Source of the DNA: CAYUUR01 sp964510235
GTDB lineage: Bacteria; Patescibacteriota; Saccharimonadia; Saccharimonadales; CAYUUR01
NCBI GenBank assembly: GCA_964510235.1
Contig: CAZEBF010000001.1
Location: forward strand, 1 to 64,000
Length of the DNA: 64,000 nt
Direction: 5' to 3'
Shown: piece by piece, positions 1 through 7,905 of the stretch
Layout: each line of letters opens with the position of its first letter
Numbering within the stretch: position 1 is the first letter of the stretch
The notes under the pieces: generated by a model
What the model was told of the DNA's origin: nothing
Databases searched by the model: none
Seen by the model: only the letters and a program-made list of their open reading frames with translations
Position numbers and translations under genes: made by a program

Positions 1-260
1 ATCAGCGGCGGGTCACCTAATACTGACATATCTCCTTGCAGCAGACAGGGTTTACCTACTCCTTACGTCACCGTAAGGTGTTGTGAGCTCTTACCTCACT
101 CGTTTCACCCTTACCTGGCTACCGTTGCCGGTGGCCAGGCGGTCTCGTTTCTGTGGCACTTTCCCTAAGGTTTCCCTCGGTTGCCGTTAGCAACTGTCAT
201 GCCCTATGCTGCCCGGACTTTCCTCCCCGTATAAATACGCGGCGACTAGCCAATAATCTA
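1..260 (-). ncRNA. rnpB: RNase P RNA, 3' end cut by window edge
   Basis: Catalytic RNA of ribonuclease P, which trims the 5' leaders of pre-tRNAs. Read on the minus strand, positions 228-214 give the bacterial signature GAGGAAAGTCCGGGC, followed by the usual cruciform region and GTGCCACAGAAAC (about 160-148). A 3' region with the conserved GGTAAACCC segment follows. The 3' terminus lies beyond base 1, so the gene is partial. The 5' end (about 255-262) is placed from the -10 box just upstream and is approximate. Confidence 0.93.
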
Positions 261-268
261 GCTCTGTT

Positions 269-274
269 ATTATA
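269..274 (-). promoter_or_regulatory. -10 box of the rnpB promoter
   Basis: A perfect TATAAT on the minus strand lies about 8 nt before the inferred 5' end of RNase P RNA, just past the stop codon of the RNase HI gene. No convincing -35 hexamer is visible. Confidence 0.6.
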
Positions 275-276
275 CC

Positions 277-1032
277 TTAGCTGTTGGTTTCTGCTACTTC
301 GTCGAGAACTTTGTTGACCATGGCATCGGCTTCTTTGTTCTTTTCTCGTGGCACATGGCTAAACGTCACAGCGTCAAAGGCCTGTTCGCACTGCTGCACT
401 ATTGCGGCATATATCGGCCACAGTTCTTTATTTTTGACCTTATATATTCCCTTGAGCTGGTTGATCACCAACAGACTATCCATGTAAACATTAACGCGCT
501 GTGCGCCCAATCGTTCGGCATCAAGTAGCCCAAGTTTCAGGGCCGTGTACTCAGCTTGGTTGTTGGTGGTGATACCCATATAGTGTCCATCACTTTTGAG
601 GATATTACCGTCCATATCGTAAATTACCCAACCCGCAGCTGATGGACCGGGGTTACCGCGTGAACCACCATCACCAAACAAAGTTACCTCTGTTAAATTT
701 GTATACTTTTTGACAACGTTTCCTTCAACTTGATGTTTTTTCTCGTGCGGATGAAAGGCAAAGCTCAATTTTGTGGCGATGAGATCAGGATCGTAATTAC
801 CTGGTGCATTGGCATCCACCAGCAGGTCTTCATGATTAGGAAAATCTCGTAATCGACGACTCAGAACTTCTCGTACGACAATGGTGCCGACGGATTCTGA
901 AGCATCTTGATTAACCAGCTCAACCGTCTCTCCAACCATGAACGGTTGCGCAGCACCAACTAACAGTAGCGCATGACGTTCGCCGCGACTGATTTCTTGG
1001 ATGACTTTTTGTGTTACCTGAATTGATTGCAT
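277..1032 (-). CDS. rnhA: RNase HI with N-terminal PUA/ASCH-like extension
   Basis: Degrades the RNA strand of RNA-DNA hybrids (Okazaki primers, R-loops). Residues about 115-245 are an RNase HI fold with the four acidic catalytic residues D121 (in GDGGSRGNPGP), E161 (NNQAEY), D185 (YMDSLL) and D236 (KEADAM). Residues 1-100 are not part of RNase H. Their pattern (basic residues after an opening helix, then GETVELV and a small beta-rich region) resembles the PUA-like/ASCH fold that binds RNA, but this is inferred by eye. At 251 residues it is about 100 longer than a minimal RNase HI. The start has TAGAAT at 1040-1045, 7 nt upstream, with no Shine-Dalgarno, so the mRNA is probably leaderless. 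It is divergent from queA. Confidence 0.9.
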   Translation of the reverse strand: MQSIQVTQKVIQEISRGERHALLLVGAAQPFMVGETVELVNQDASESVGTIVVREVLSRRLRDFPNHEDLLVDANAPGNYDPDLIATKLSFAFHPHEKKHQVEGNVVKKYTNLTEVTLFGDGGSRGNPGPSAAGWVIYDMDGNILKSDGHYMGITTNNQAEYTALKLGLLDAERLGAQRVNVYMDSLLVINQLKGIYKVKNKELWPIYAAIVQQCEQAFDAVTFSHVPREKNKEADAMVNKVLDEVAETNS

Positions 1033-1058
1033 TGGTTCTATTCTACCTTACTTTGACG

Positions 1059-1064
1059 TACAAT
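1059..1064 (+). promoter_or_regulatory. -10 box of a leaderless queA promoter
   Basis: TACAAT ends 7 nt before the ATG of queA, so transcription should start at or next to the A of ATG. No ribosome binding site fits in between. The divergent RNase HI promoter (-10 at 1040-1045, minus strand) lies within 20 bp. Confidence 0.6.
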
Positions 1065-1071
1065 AGCACAG

Positions 1072-2100
1072 ATGAAAATCAGCGACTACGACTATGAACT
1101 GCCTGAAGAACTGATCGCTGACCGACCACCTGAACAACGTGGCAGCACTCGATTACTCGTCTTGGACAAAAAAACTGGCGCTATTACCCATCGTAAGTAT
1201 GCAGATTTGGCTGACTACCTCGAGGCGGGTGATATGCTGGTCCTCAATAACACCAAAGTAATAAAGGCGCGGCTAATCGCTACAAACAGTGACGGCAAAT
1301 CGCGTGAACTACTCCTGATAGAAAAACACGGCAAAGACTTTGGAGTTCACCAACACAAAGTGTTATATCGCGGCCGTATCCGACCAGATGAGGAGCTAAT
1401 GGTTAATGAGCGTACGATCACTGTCAAAGAGGTCTTAGATGGTGGTTTGGCCATTGTCCAAACAGACGAGAATCTACTGGACCTTGCCGAGCGCTACGGC
1501 GAAGTACCGCTGCCGCCTTACATGAAGCGTCAGGCCGACCAAACTGATACTGAGCGGTATCAGACCGTTTTTGCCCACGACGCCGGCTCAGTGGCCGCTC
1601 CTACTGCCTCACTCAACTTCACCAAGGAGTTAGAGGCCAAGCTGAAAGCCAAAGGCGTGCATATTGCCTACCTAACCCTGCATGTTGGTCTTGGCACTTT
1701 TCTACCGATTAGAACAGATAGTGTCGAGGAGCATCAGATGCACAGTGAGTATTACGAAGTACCCACGGAAACCGTTGCCGCCATTCAGCAAGCCAAACAG
1801 TCTGGTAATAAGGTCTGCGCCATTGGCACCACTGTTACGCGCACCCTTGAATACTGTGCGAACGATATCCTGGGCGACCAACCACAAAACCTCTCCGGCG
1901 AGGCTAACATCTTTATCTACCCTGGATTCGAGTTTAAAATTGTCGATCAACTACTCACCAACTTCCACGCGCCGCGCAGCACTGTCCTCATGCTAACCGC
2001 CGCTTTCGCAAGCTGGGACCACCTCAAAACCGCCTACCAAACTGCCATCACCGAAGAGTATGCCTTCCTCTCCTACGGCGACTCTATGCTCATATACTAG
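1072..2100 (+). CDS. queA: S-adenosylmethionine:tRNA ribosyltransferase-isomerase
   Basis: Transfers and isomerises the ribosyl part of SAM onto 7-aminomethyl-7-deazaguanine in tRNA, giving epoxyqueuosine at position 34. The 342-residue length is normal. Family hallmarks are the N-terminal YELPEELIADRPPEQRGSTR, the central SVAAPTASLNFT and HVGLGTFLPI, and the C-terminal LLTNFHAPRSTVLMLTAAFA. The enzyme that makes its substrate tRNA, tgt, lies at 8812-9894 in the same window, though not in one operon. The start follows a -10 box directly (leaderless). Confidence 0.97.
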   Translation: MKISDYDYELPEELIADRPPEQRGSTRLLVLDKKTGAITHRKYADLADYLEAGDMLVLNNTKVIKARLIATNSDGKSRELLLIEKHGKDFGVHQHKVLYRGRIRPDEELMVNERTITVKEVLDGGLAIVQTDENLLDLAERYGEVPLPPYMKRQADQTDTERYQTVFAHDAGSVAAPTASLNFTKELEAKLKAKGVHIAYLTLHVGLGTFLPIRTDSVEEHQMHSEYYEVPTETVAAIQQAKQSGNKVCAIGTTVTRTLEYCANDILGDQPQNLSGEANIFIYPGFEFKIVDQLLTNFHAPRSTVLMLTAAFASWDHLKTAYQTAITEEYAFLSYGDSMLIY

Positions 2101-2120
2101 CGGGCCCATTCTGTATGAAT

Positions 2121-2153
2121 AGAAAAAGCTCAAGGAGATCCTCGAGCTTTTTC
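2121..2153. terminator. Bidirectional Rho-independent terminator
   Basis: An inverted repeat, AGAAAAAGCTC with AGGA and its complement across a short loop, has one mismatch and A/T tracts on both arms. It lies between the convergent queA and M50 protease genes and can end transcription from both sides. Confidence 0.8.
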
Positions 2154-2162
2154 TTTGGCTGG

Positions 2163-2214
2163 TACCGATATGACAACCTGGAATGAACCCAGGTGGGTGC
2201 TCTCATATGCCGAC
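2163..2214 (-). other. Partial copy of an intergenic structured element
   Basis: On the minus strand from 2212 the sequence begins GGCATATGAGA and continues into an ACCCA/TGGGT hairpin. The same opening and hairpin are found at 59994 downward, where they begin a larger three-hairpin element. The rest of that element is not recognisable here. A second hairpin, ACCTGG/CCAGGT, occupies 2175-2193. Confidence 0.4.
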
Positions 2215-2315
2215 CCCCGGCCGACACGAATATTGAGCTCCCTAATGATAAGTATTCAGATTATCATTTCTCGGCTATCCAGCCACTTTCGATTATACGC
2301 CTTTATTGCCAGTGC

Positions 2316-2942
2316 TTAAAGCAAAAATTGAAGCACAGCATTATTAAGTGCGATTATCAGAGGCGACAGGACCGGAATCAGAACCGCAATCATGATAATA
2401 ATCACGATCATGCCCAACTGTTCAATCTGTTCCATTACCCGCTGCACTGGAGCCGGCGCGACAGCGTACAGCACGCGTGAACCATCAAGCGGCGGGAACG
2501 GAATCATGTTAAAGACAAACAAACCAACGTTAAGCCCAATAAACATACTCAAGAAATCCACAAACAGCGCCGAATCCATACCGACACCGAGCCGCCAGAA
2601 CAGTGCGCCAATGGCAGCAAAGGCAAAGTTAGTGAAAGGCCCAGCGAGCGCAATCAAAGCAGCACCAAACTCGTCGTACTTAACCCGCATCGGATTAAAC
2701 GGCACCGGTTTAGCTGCTAACAGTGGCGGTAAGCCCATAACAATCAAGATCAGTGGCATGAGTACGCTCAAAACTGGGTCGATGTGCTTGAGCGGATTGA
2801 GCGTCAGCCGGCCTTCGCGCGCTGCTGTGTCATCACCTAGCCAATAGGCTGCAAAACCGTGCATGGCTTCGTGGACACCGATAGAGAAAATCAGAACAAT
2901 CAGGAAAAATAGAATGCTAATTGGGGTCAGTTCGATATTCAT
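2316..2942 (-). CDS. Site-2 protease family (M50) membrane metalloprotease
   Basis: An integral-membrane zinc protease of the S2P/M50 family, which cleaves substrates within or near the membrane. The zinc-binding HEAMH motif is at about residues 24-28, and the second family motif, FNMIPFPPLDGSR, is in the C-terminal third. Several hydrophobic segments cover nearly the whole protein. There is no PDZ domain, so it belongs to the short subgroup rather than RseP. The start at 2942 is chosen over one 6 codons upstream because TATACT at 2951-2956 lies 8 nt before it. The physiological substrate is unknown. It is convergent with queA. Confidence 0.85.
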   Translation of the reverse strand: MNIELTPISILFFLIVLIFSIGVHEAMHGFAAYWLGDDTAAREGRLTLNPLKHIDPVLSVLMPLILIVMGLPPLLAAKPVPFNPMRVKYDEFGAALIALAGPFTNFAFAAIGALFWRLGVGMDSALFVDFLSMFIGLNVGLFVFNMIPFPPLDGSRVLYAVAPAPVQRVMEQIEQLGMIVIIIMIAVLIPVLSPLIIALNNAVLQFLL

Positions 2943-2980
2943 GCCCCCACAGTATAGCAAATAATCCGGATAATTAAGCC

Positions 2981-3009
2981 TTGACCTACAGAGGTAAAAC
3001 CGCTACAAT
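2981..3009 (+). promoter_or_regulatory. Promoter of rpmB
   Basis: TTGACC (2981-2986) and TACAAT (3004-3009) are separated by 17 bp, a good vegetative promoter. The transcript should start near 3016 and carry a leader of about 30 nt with an AAGGGA ribosome binding site before the ATG at 3047. Confidence 0.7.
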
Positions 3010-3046
3010 AGGCCACTGAATCATTGAATCAATCAAGGGAAATATC

Positions 3047-3241
3047 ATGCAGAAATGTGTAGTCACCGGTAAAGGCAAGCAGTTCGGAAGCAACGTTAGC
3101 TTCTCGCAGCGTCACACCAAAAAAGTCTGGAAGCCAAACCTTCAGACTAAGACGGTCATTATGGACGGCAAAAAGGTCAAGATGAAAGTCAGTGCTCAAG
3201 GTATTCGTACCCTCAAGAAAAAAGGCCTCATCGCCAGCTAA
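3047..3241 (+). CDS. rpmB: 50S ribosomal protein L28
   Basis: A structural protein of the large ribosomal subunit. At 64 residues it matches the family, with the N-terminal CVVTGKGKQFGSNVSFSQRHTKKVWKPN pattern (described over residues 4-31) and a lysine-rich C-terminus. Bacterial L28 usually begins with a Cys pair region like MxKCxVTGK, which is seen here. It has a strong promoter, a Shine-Dalgarno leader and its own terminator, so it is a monocistronic unit. Confidence 0.97.
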   Translation: MQKCVVTGKGKQFGSNVSFSQRHTKKVWKPNLQTKTVIMDGKKVKMKVSAQGIRTLKKKGLIAS

Positions 3242-3260
3242 CCAACACTCGTTGATAGCA

Positions 3261-3290
3261 AAAACTCCGGTATAACTCCGGAGTTTTTTA
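3261..3290 (+). terminator. Rho-independent terminator of rpmB
   Basis: The hairpin ACTCCGG/CCGGAGT is followed by a run of T residues, 20 bp after the rpmB stop codon. The A-rich left arm lets it also serve the convergent metallo-hydrolase gene. Confidence 0.85.
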
Positions 3291-3312
3291 TTTGCCTCTT
3301 AGAACGCACTGT

Positions 3313-3939
3313 CTAGGCGCGGTTGAGTACAATCAGCCGCGAGCCTTCAAGGATATCAGCAGGCTTTAGTTTAAGCTTATCGACTGTCTCGGCTACTTCC
3401 ATAGACAGCCCTGTCAGCGCAGTTTCTAGTGGTTGCTGTGGCACTTCAAACTTGAGTGCCTTATCTTCGTAGTGGGTCGGAATAATAATCTTTGGCTCAA
3501 TCTTCTTGATGAGTTTTAGCGCACCTACGCTATCGAGCGTGTAACCATTGCCGCCAACTGGCACAAACAGCACGTCAATTACGCCCAGGCGTTCTAGCTG
3601 CGCATCAGTTAGATCAGGGTGTACATGACCAAGTACAGCAATACGCACGTCATCAATCAGAATCTTGTACATAGTCGCCGTGCGCTGGCCGTCTTCGTCC
3701 ATATGAGAGCGCGTCTGGATACCAGTAATCATGATCTCGGATACTTCGTATTCGCCAGGACCATCAACCAGCAGCTTGAGCTCAGTATCAACAGGTTCGT
3801 GCTGACCCGTAAATAACGCGATGTCATCTTTTTTGAGGACCGCCTTCTGTCCTAAGGCAGCTAAGTTATCATCAATGACGATACTAGCTTTTTTGTTGGC
3901 AATGCGAACACAGTTTGCGCCGTAAAAATGAATATCCAT
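3313..3939 (-). CDS. MBL-fold metallo-hydrolase (UlaG/Lactamase_B_3-like)
   Basis: A metallo-beta-lactamase-fold protein of 208 residues. It starts MDIHFYGANCVRI, as in the Lactamase_B_3 group, has VLGHVHPDLTD in the middle and IIIPTHYED near residue 155. The classic HxHxDH motif is absent: the corresponding region reads FTGQHEPVD, so the metal site may be incomplete and the activity is uncertain. Its ATG is one base from the stop of the HTH gene upstream (3939/3939), so the two genes are translationally coupled and probably act together. No specific substrate can be named. Confidence 0.75.
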   Translation of the reverse strand: MDIHFYGANCVRIANKKASIVIDDNLAALGQKAVLKKDDIALFTGQHEPVDTELKLLVDGPGEYEVSEIMITGIQTRSHMDEDGQRTATMYKILIDDVRIAVLGHVHPDLTDAQLERLGVIDVLFVPVGGNGYTLDSVGALKLIKKIEPKIIIPTHYEDKALKFEVPQQPLETALTGLSMEVAETVDKLKLKPADILEGSRLIVLNRA

Positions 3940-4586
3940 TATTTCTCCTTTTTGGTTGTCTTAGGGTCTTTTTTTGTCTCTTCAGCCGGCTTCTTCTCGG
4001 TGAACTCGTTGTGCTTGTCTATCAGAATCTGCTTCTTGGCAGCCATCACCGTTGATAAGAACCGATCATTGATCTGTTTTCTATAGACGTAATCGTCGTG
4101 CGTCATCGAGGTATAACGAATTTCTTTGCCCTCTTTGGCTTCAAAATCAGCTACGTACTTGTCGAGCTGGGTTTGATTAATGTCGCCAACGACCACAAAA
4201 TCCACACTGACCACGTCATCGCGCGTAAACACCCCTGTCAGCAGCGCCAGATCTATGTTGCCGATGGCCTTGAGTGGCTTCAGGCTATCACTACCCTTTT
4301 CTTCTGTAGCAGTTGCGGCTGCTAGTTTTTGGCCACCAAATATAGCCGCCAGTGCCTTGTAGTGCTCGTAGTCCTGATTTACCTCATAGTACAGGCGGTT
4401 ATTGTCGGCATTATCAGATGAGATTATGCCAATACTTAGTAGATTAGCGAGTTCACGACGTACGGAGTTAATCTGCTCATCAATCTTACGTGTGATTTCT
4501 CGTACGTAGAATGAGCGGTTAGGGTTGCTACAAAAGAGTTGCAACAGTTTTACCCTCGTCTTACTCCCAAAGAGTTGTTCGATCAT
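3939..4586 (-). CDS. Winged-helix regulator with nucleotidyltransferase-like middle domain
   Basis: Residues 1-75 form a winged-helix DNA-binding domain (FGSKTRVKLLQLF, then FYVREITRKID), like the small HTH proteins common in Patescibacteria. Residues about 95-150 (LALLTGVF, VDFVVVGDI) resemble a MNT-type nucleotidyltransferase fold without a clear catalytic GS...D-x-D motif. The C-terminal 25 residues are almost all Lys/Glu/Thr. The gene is coupled to the downstream MBL-fold gene. The start has TACAAT 6 nt upstream (4593-4598) and no ribosome binding site. The regulated genes are unknown. Confidence 0.7.
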   Translation of the reverse strand: MIEQLFGSKTRVKLLQLFCSNPNRSFYVREITRKIDEQINSVRRELANLLSIGIISSDNADNNRLYYEVNQDYEHYKALAAIFGGQKLAAATATEEKGSDSLKPLKAIGNIDLALLTGVFTRDDVVSVDFVVVGDINQTQLDKYVADFEAKEGKEIRYTSMTHDDYVYRKQINDRFLSTVMAAKKQILIDKHNEFTEKKPAEETKKDPKTTKKEK

Positions 4587-4606
4587 ACGTCTATTGTAAC
4601 AAATTG

Positions 4607-5476
4607 TTACGCATTGTCTTGTAGTAAATTTTGAACCAGCTCTTTGGCTTGTTCAAAGTCGCTCACCCACTGGATATCTTCGTTTCTCTTAAACCAAGTA
4701 CGTTGTCGTTTAGCGAGTTGCGTATCGTTTCTGGCAAACTGTTTTTTGGCAGTTTCAATGTCTATCTCACCGGCAAAATATGGACGGAAGGCACGGTAAC
4801 CCGGGGCCTGCAAACCAGGTGCATCCCAACTGTACTTTTGCGCCAACGTTTCAATTTCTTCCAGTAAACCTGTTGTAATCATGTCATCGATTCTGTTTTC
4901 AATACGCTGTTCCAACAATTCTCTATCGATTTTGAGCCCTAAGACAAGTGTTTCACCCCTGAGAGGTTTGCGTTCTGATGGTTCACCGCCTGTTTCAAGC
5001 GCTCGAATCAAGTGCCGCGGATTTTGTGGGTTGTTGGGCAGTGCAATCTCTTTTTCCGTTAATGCTTGTTGTAATTGTTCTACAGACATTTTTTCTAATT
5101 CTTCTCTCTGCTTTGGATCTGCGGGAGATCGAAAGGCAAAATCGTACAGTACTGCGTCGACATACAAACCCGTGCCGCCAACTATAATTGGCAGTTTGCC
5201 GCGGGTGTGAATATCGGCAATCGCTGCCTCGGCTTGAGCTTTGAAGTCAGCTGCGCTAAAACGTTGATCGGGCGAAACGACGTCCAGAATGTGATGCGGG
5301 ATGAGCGACCGGTCGGCTGCTGTAGGTTTGGCTGTACCGATATCCATGCCCGTATAGATAGTCCGAGAATCAGCACAGATAATTTCCCCACCAAAAACCT
5401 CTGCCAGGTGCAGGGCTAGGGCCGACTTCCCGCTGGCTGTCTCGCCGACGATCGCTACAAGTGGTCTGGCTGCCAT
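4607..5476 (-). CDS. miaA: tRNA dimethylallyltransferase
   Basis: Adds a dimethylallyl group to A37 of tRNAs that read UNN codons. The P-loop GETASGKSA is at residues 11-19, followed by ADSRTIYTGMDIGTAKP and the substrate motif IIVGGTGLYVDAV. The 289-residue length is slightly short for the family (about 300-315) but the fold appears complete. The start overlaps the end of the alkyltransferase-like gene by about 20 bp, placing it third in the thrS-atl-miaA operon. Confidence 0.96.
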   Translation of the reverse strand: MAARPLVAIVGETASGKSALALHLAEVFGGEIICADSRTIYTGMDIGTAKPTAADRSLIPHHILDVVSPDQRFSAADFKAQAEAAIADIHTRGKLPIIVGGTGLYVDAVLYDFAFRSPADPKQREELEKMSVEQLQQALTEKEIALPNNPQNPRHLIRALETGGEPSERKPLRGETLVLGLKIDRELLEQRIENRIDDMITTGLLEEIETLAQKYSWDAPGLQAPGYRAFRPYFAGEIDIETAKKQFARNDTQLAKRQRTWFKRNEDIQWVSDFEQAKELVQNLLQDNA

Positions 5477-5772
5477 AAAAGCTCCTGGATGTTTATCCGA
5501 TAACTGGCGTCAACCGCGACGCCTTCTTGGCGCAAGACCTGCGCGTGACCCTGGGTGCCACCAGGGAAACCTTCCGCCAGCGAGCCGTCCTTCTTGACGA
5601 CACGCTGCCACGGCAAGCTCTGGTCGCCCCAGTGGGCCACGCCGCCGACAATCCGGGCTGCTCGTGGATTGCCACACAATGCAGCAATCTGGCCGTAAGT
5701 CATGACACGACCCTTCGGAATCTGCGACACAATCGTTTGCACCCTATCCCGAAAGGTATTGTCAGGCTTCAT
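5455..5772 (-). CDS. Alkyltransferase-like protein (ATL)
   Basis: A DNA-binding relative of O6-alkylguanine-DNA alkyltransferase. The helix-turn-helix region (GRVMTYGQIAALCGNPRAAR) and the active-site loop are intact, but the reactive Cys of PCHRV is replaced by Trp (PWQRVV, about residues 53-58 from this start). This is the hallmark of ATL proteins, which flip out alkylated bases and flag them for nucleotide excision repair instead of repairing them. The chosen ATG (5772) gives 105 residues, the usual length. It overlaps the end of thrS by 11 bp, so it is translationally coupled. An upstream in-frame start would add 20 residues of unlikely sequence. Confidence 0.9.
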   Translation of the reverse strand: MKPDNTFRDRVQTIVSQIPKGRVMTYGQIAALCGNPRAARIVGGVAHWGDQSLPWQRVVKKDGSLAEGFPGGTQGHAQVLRQEGVAVDASYRINIQELLWQPDHL

Positions 5773-7651
5773 GCTTGGTTTTAACACCTTGCAGCGAGGT
5801 ATGAGTGGTGCGGGCTTTGGTTTCGTTGGCAACGGTGCCTAAGAATTCGTCAATCGTTACAGGAGTTTGTTGGGTCTGGACTTCTATGTCTTTACGCACA
5901 CGCGGTACAACTTCGCCGCTGGCGACTTCTTTCTCGCCAATCACCAGCGTGTACGGTACCTTCATCATCTCTGAAGCACGGATTTTTTTGCCAACTGATT
6001 CATTACTGTTATCGATGGTCGCTCGCAAGCCCTTGGCCTTAGCTTTCTCTAAGAATTCCTCGGTGCATTGTACCGTTGGTTCTTCTTGGTTCACGGTAAT
6101 GAGCCGTATCTGCTCTGGCGCCAACCAAACTGGGAACTTACCAGCAAAGTGCTCGATGAGCAGCATAATGAAGCGTTCGAATGAGCCAAGAATCGCCCGG
6201 TGAATCATGACTGGCGTCTTACTTTCACCATCTGAGTCTATGTAGGTCAGCTCAAAACGTTTCGGCATGGCAAAGTCGAGCTGAATGGTCGCCAATTGCG
6301 TCTCCCGACCGAGGGCATCCTTGAACATAAAGTCCAGCTTTGGACCGTACAGTGCCGCCTCACCTTCCATACGCTTCGCGTCAAGACCTTGCTTATCAGA
6401 GACTTTTTTGAGCATTGCTTCTGCCTCATCCCAATCAGCTGGCTCGCCGATGTACTTCTCTGGTGATTTTGGATCGCGCACTGATAGCGACACCCAATGT
6501 TGACCCCAGAGACCAATCTTCTCGTAGAACTCCTGGATGATTTGAGCCAAACTGGTGGCCTCGTCTTCAATCTGATCGACGCGACAGAAAGTATGGCCGT
6601 CATCAACCGTAAAACCTCGTGTTCTCTGTAGGCCGCCAATCGCTCCCGGCTTCTCATCTCGATACTGCATAGTTTGCTCGACATAACGGATTGGCAGGTC
6701 CCGGTAGCTACGTGGTCGTGATGCATAGATCTGAGTGTGATGCGGGCAGTTGACCGGCTTTAGAACAAACTCTTGGTCGTAATGACTTTTTACCCGAAAT
6801 AGTTCGTCTTCAAACTTATCGGCGTGACCAGAGATTTTATAGAGGTCAAGCTTGGCCAAGTGTGGGATAGAAACCTGCAGCATGTCGTACTGCTGACTGA
6901 TTTCCTTGAGAGCCACCTTGAGCTGCTCAATCAGAACAGTGCCTCGAGGCGTGTATAGCGGCAACCCAGCGCCAACCAAGTCTGAGAACGTAAACAGGTC
7001 AAGTTCTTGGCCGAGTTTACGGTGATCGCGCTTCTTGGCTTCTTCGAGCATATTCAGATACTGACGGAGTTCTTTTTCTGTCGCAAAGGCTACGCCGTAG
7101 AGGCGTTGCATCTGAGGGTTACCTTCTTTGCCACGCCAGTAGGCACCAGCGATGCGCATCAGCTTGAAGGCACCGACCTTTCCGGTTGATTCGACATGCG
7201 GCCCACGGCACAAATCTTTAAAGTCGCCGTTTTGATAGAAAGACACCTCGTCCATCTTGCTGTCACCTTCGGTAATTGTGCCCAGCTCGTCGGCGTCGAG
7301 GTCTTTGGCAACAGTGGTACCGGCACGTTTCAGGTCGTTCAAAAGCTCTGCCTTGTACGGCTGCTTAGCATCTTTAGCCCACTTAATTGCTGCATCGATA
7401 TCCATCATCGACTTTTCAAACTTCTGGTCAGCCTTGATGACTTTCTGCATTTCTTTCTCAATTCTTGAAAAGTCTTCTTCTGAGATCCTGGTCTCACCGA
7501 GGTCAATATCGTAATAAAAGCCGTTCTCTACAACCGGGCCCACGCCCAGTTTAGCCTCTGGCCACAAGGTGGTCACGGCTGTTGCCATAATATGTGCGAG
7601 CGAATGTCGCATCGCGTGTAGTTGATCCTCTTTTGACTGTTTGTCAGCCAT
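5762..7651 (-). CDS. thrS: Threonine--tRNA ligase
   Basis: Charges tRNA-Thr. The editing domain begins almost at the N-terminus (MRHSLAHIMA, residues 14-23) with the later CRGPH, so the N-terminal TGS domain present in most bacterial ThrRS is missing. The catalytic core shows TPRGT, the zinc Cys in PVNCPHH, motif 2 (MQYRDEKPGA), motif 3 (HRAILGSFERF) and a C-terminal anticodon-binding domain (VTVNQEE to ASGEVVPRVRKD). A tail of about 25 residues (after DEFLG) is extra. It is preceded by AGGAGA-type ribosome binding and a candidate T-box leader that would sense uncharged tRNA-Thr. Confidence 0.96.
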   Translation of the reverse strand: MADKQSKEDQLHAMRHSLAHIMATAVTTLWPEAKLGVGPVVENGFYYDIDLGETRISEEDFSRIEKEMQKVIKADQKFEKSMMDIDAAIKWAKDAKQPYKAELLNDLKRAGTTVAKDLDADELGTITEGDSKMDEVSFYQNGDFKDLCRGPHVESTGKVGAFKLMRIAGAYWRGKEGNPQMQRLYGVAFATEKELRQYLNMLEEAKKRDHRKLGQELDLFTFSDLVGAGLPLYTPRGTVLIEQLKVALKEISQQYDMLQVSIPHLAKLDLYKISGHADKFEDELFRVKSHYDQEFVLKPVNCPHHTQIYASRPRSYRDLPIRYVEQTMQYRDEKPGAIGGLQRTRGFTVDDGHTFCRVDQIEDEATSLAQIIQEFYEKIGLWGQHWVSLSVRDPKSPEKYIGEPADWDEAEAMLKKVSDKQGLDAKRMEGEAALYGPKLDFMFKDALGRETQLATIQLDFAMPKRFELTYIDSDGESKTPVMIHRAILGSFERFIMLLIEHFAGKFPVWLAPEQIRLITVNQEEPTVQCTEEFLEKAKAKGLRATIDNSNESVGKKIRASEMMKVPYTLVIGEKEVASGEVVPRVRKDIEVQTQQTPVTIDEFLGTVANETKARTTHTSLQGVKTKHEA

Positions 7652-7686
7652 GCTGCTCTCCTTGTGGTTTATTGATTGTTTGAAAA

Positions 7687-7732
7687 TAAAAAGCGCGCCG
7701 ATTGTACGACATGTACAAAATAGCGCGTCTCG
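7687..7732 (-). terminator. Attenuator terminator upstream of thrS
   Basis: On the minus strand a GCGC/GCGC plus TTTTGTAC/GTACAA stem with a small loop is followed by a T run (at 7692-7686 downward). It lies between the T-box bulge and the thrS start, as expected for transcriptional T-box control. Confidence 0.7.
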
Positions 7733-7750
7733 GGTCCAGAATAGCTTCTA

Positions 7751-7805
7751 GACGGTTCCACCGGACTTTTACTTATGATGCTCGTGTTATCGCACACCGC
7801 AACCG
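7751..7805. repeat. 55-bp repeat, left copy (contig end)
   Basis: Identical over all 55 bases to 7906-7960 on the other side of the run of Ns. The repeat ends exactly at the gap on both sides, which is what unmerged overlapping contig ends look like in a k-mer assembly. Confidence 0.9.
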
Positions 7806-7905
7806 NNNNNNNNNNNNNNNNNNNNNNNNNNNNNNNNNNNNNNNNNNNNNNNNNNNNNNNNNNNNNNNNNNNNNNNNNNNNNNNNNNNNNNNNNNNNNNN
7901 NNNNN
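7806..7905. other. Assembly gap of 100 N
   Basis: Exactly 100 ambiguous bases, a standard placeholder length. The true distance is probably negative (a 55-bp overlap), in which case the thrS leader is continuous. Confidence 0.95.
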
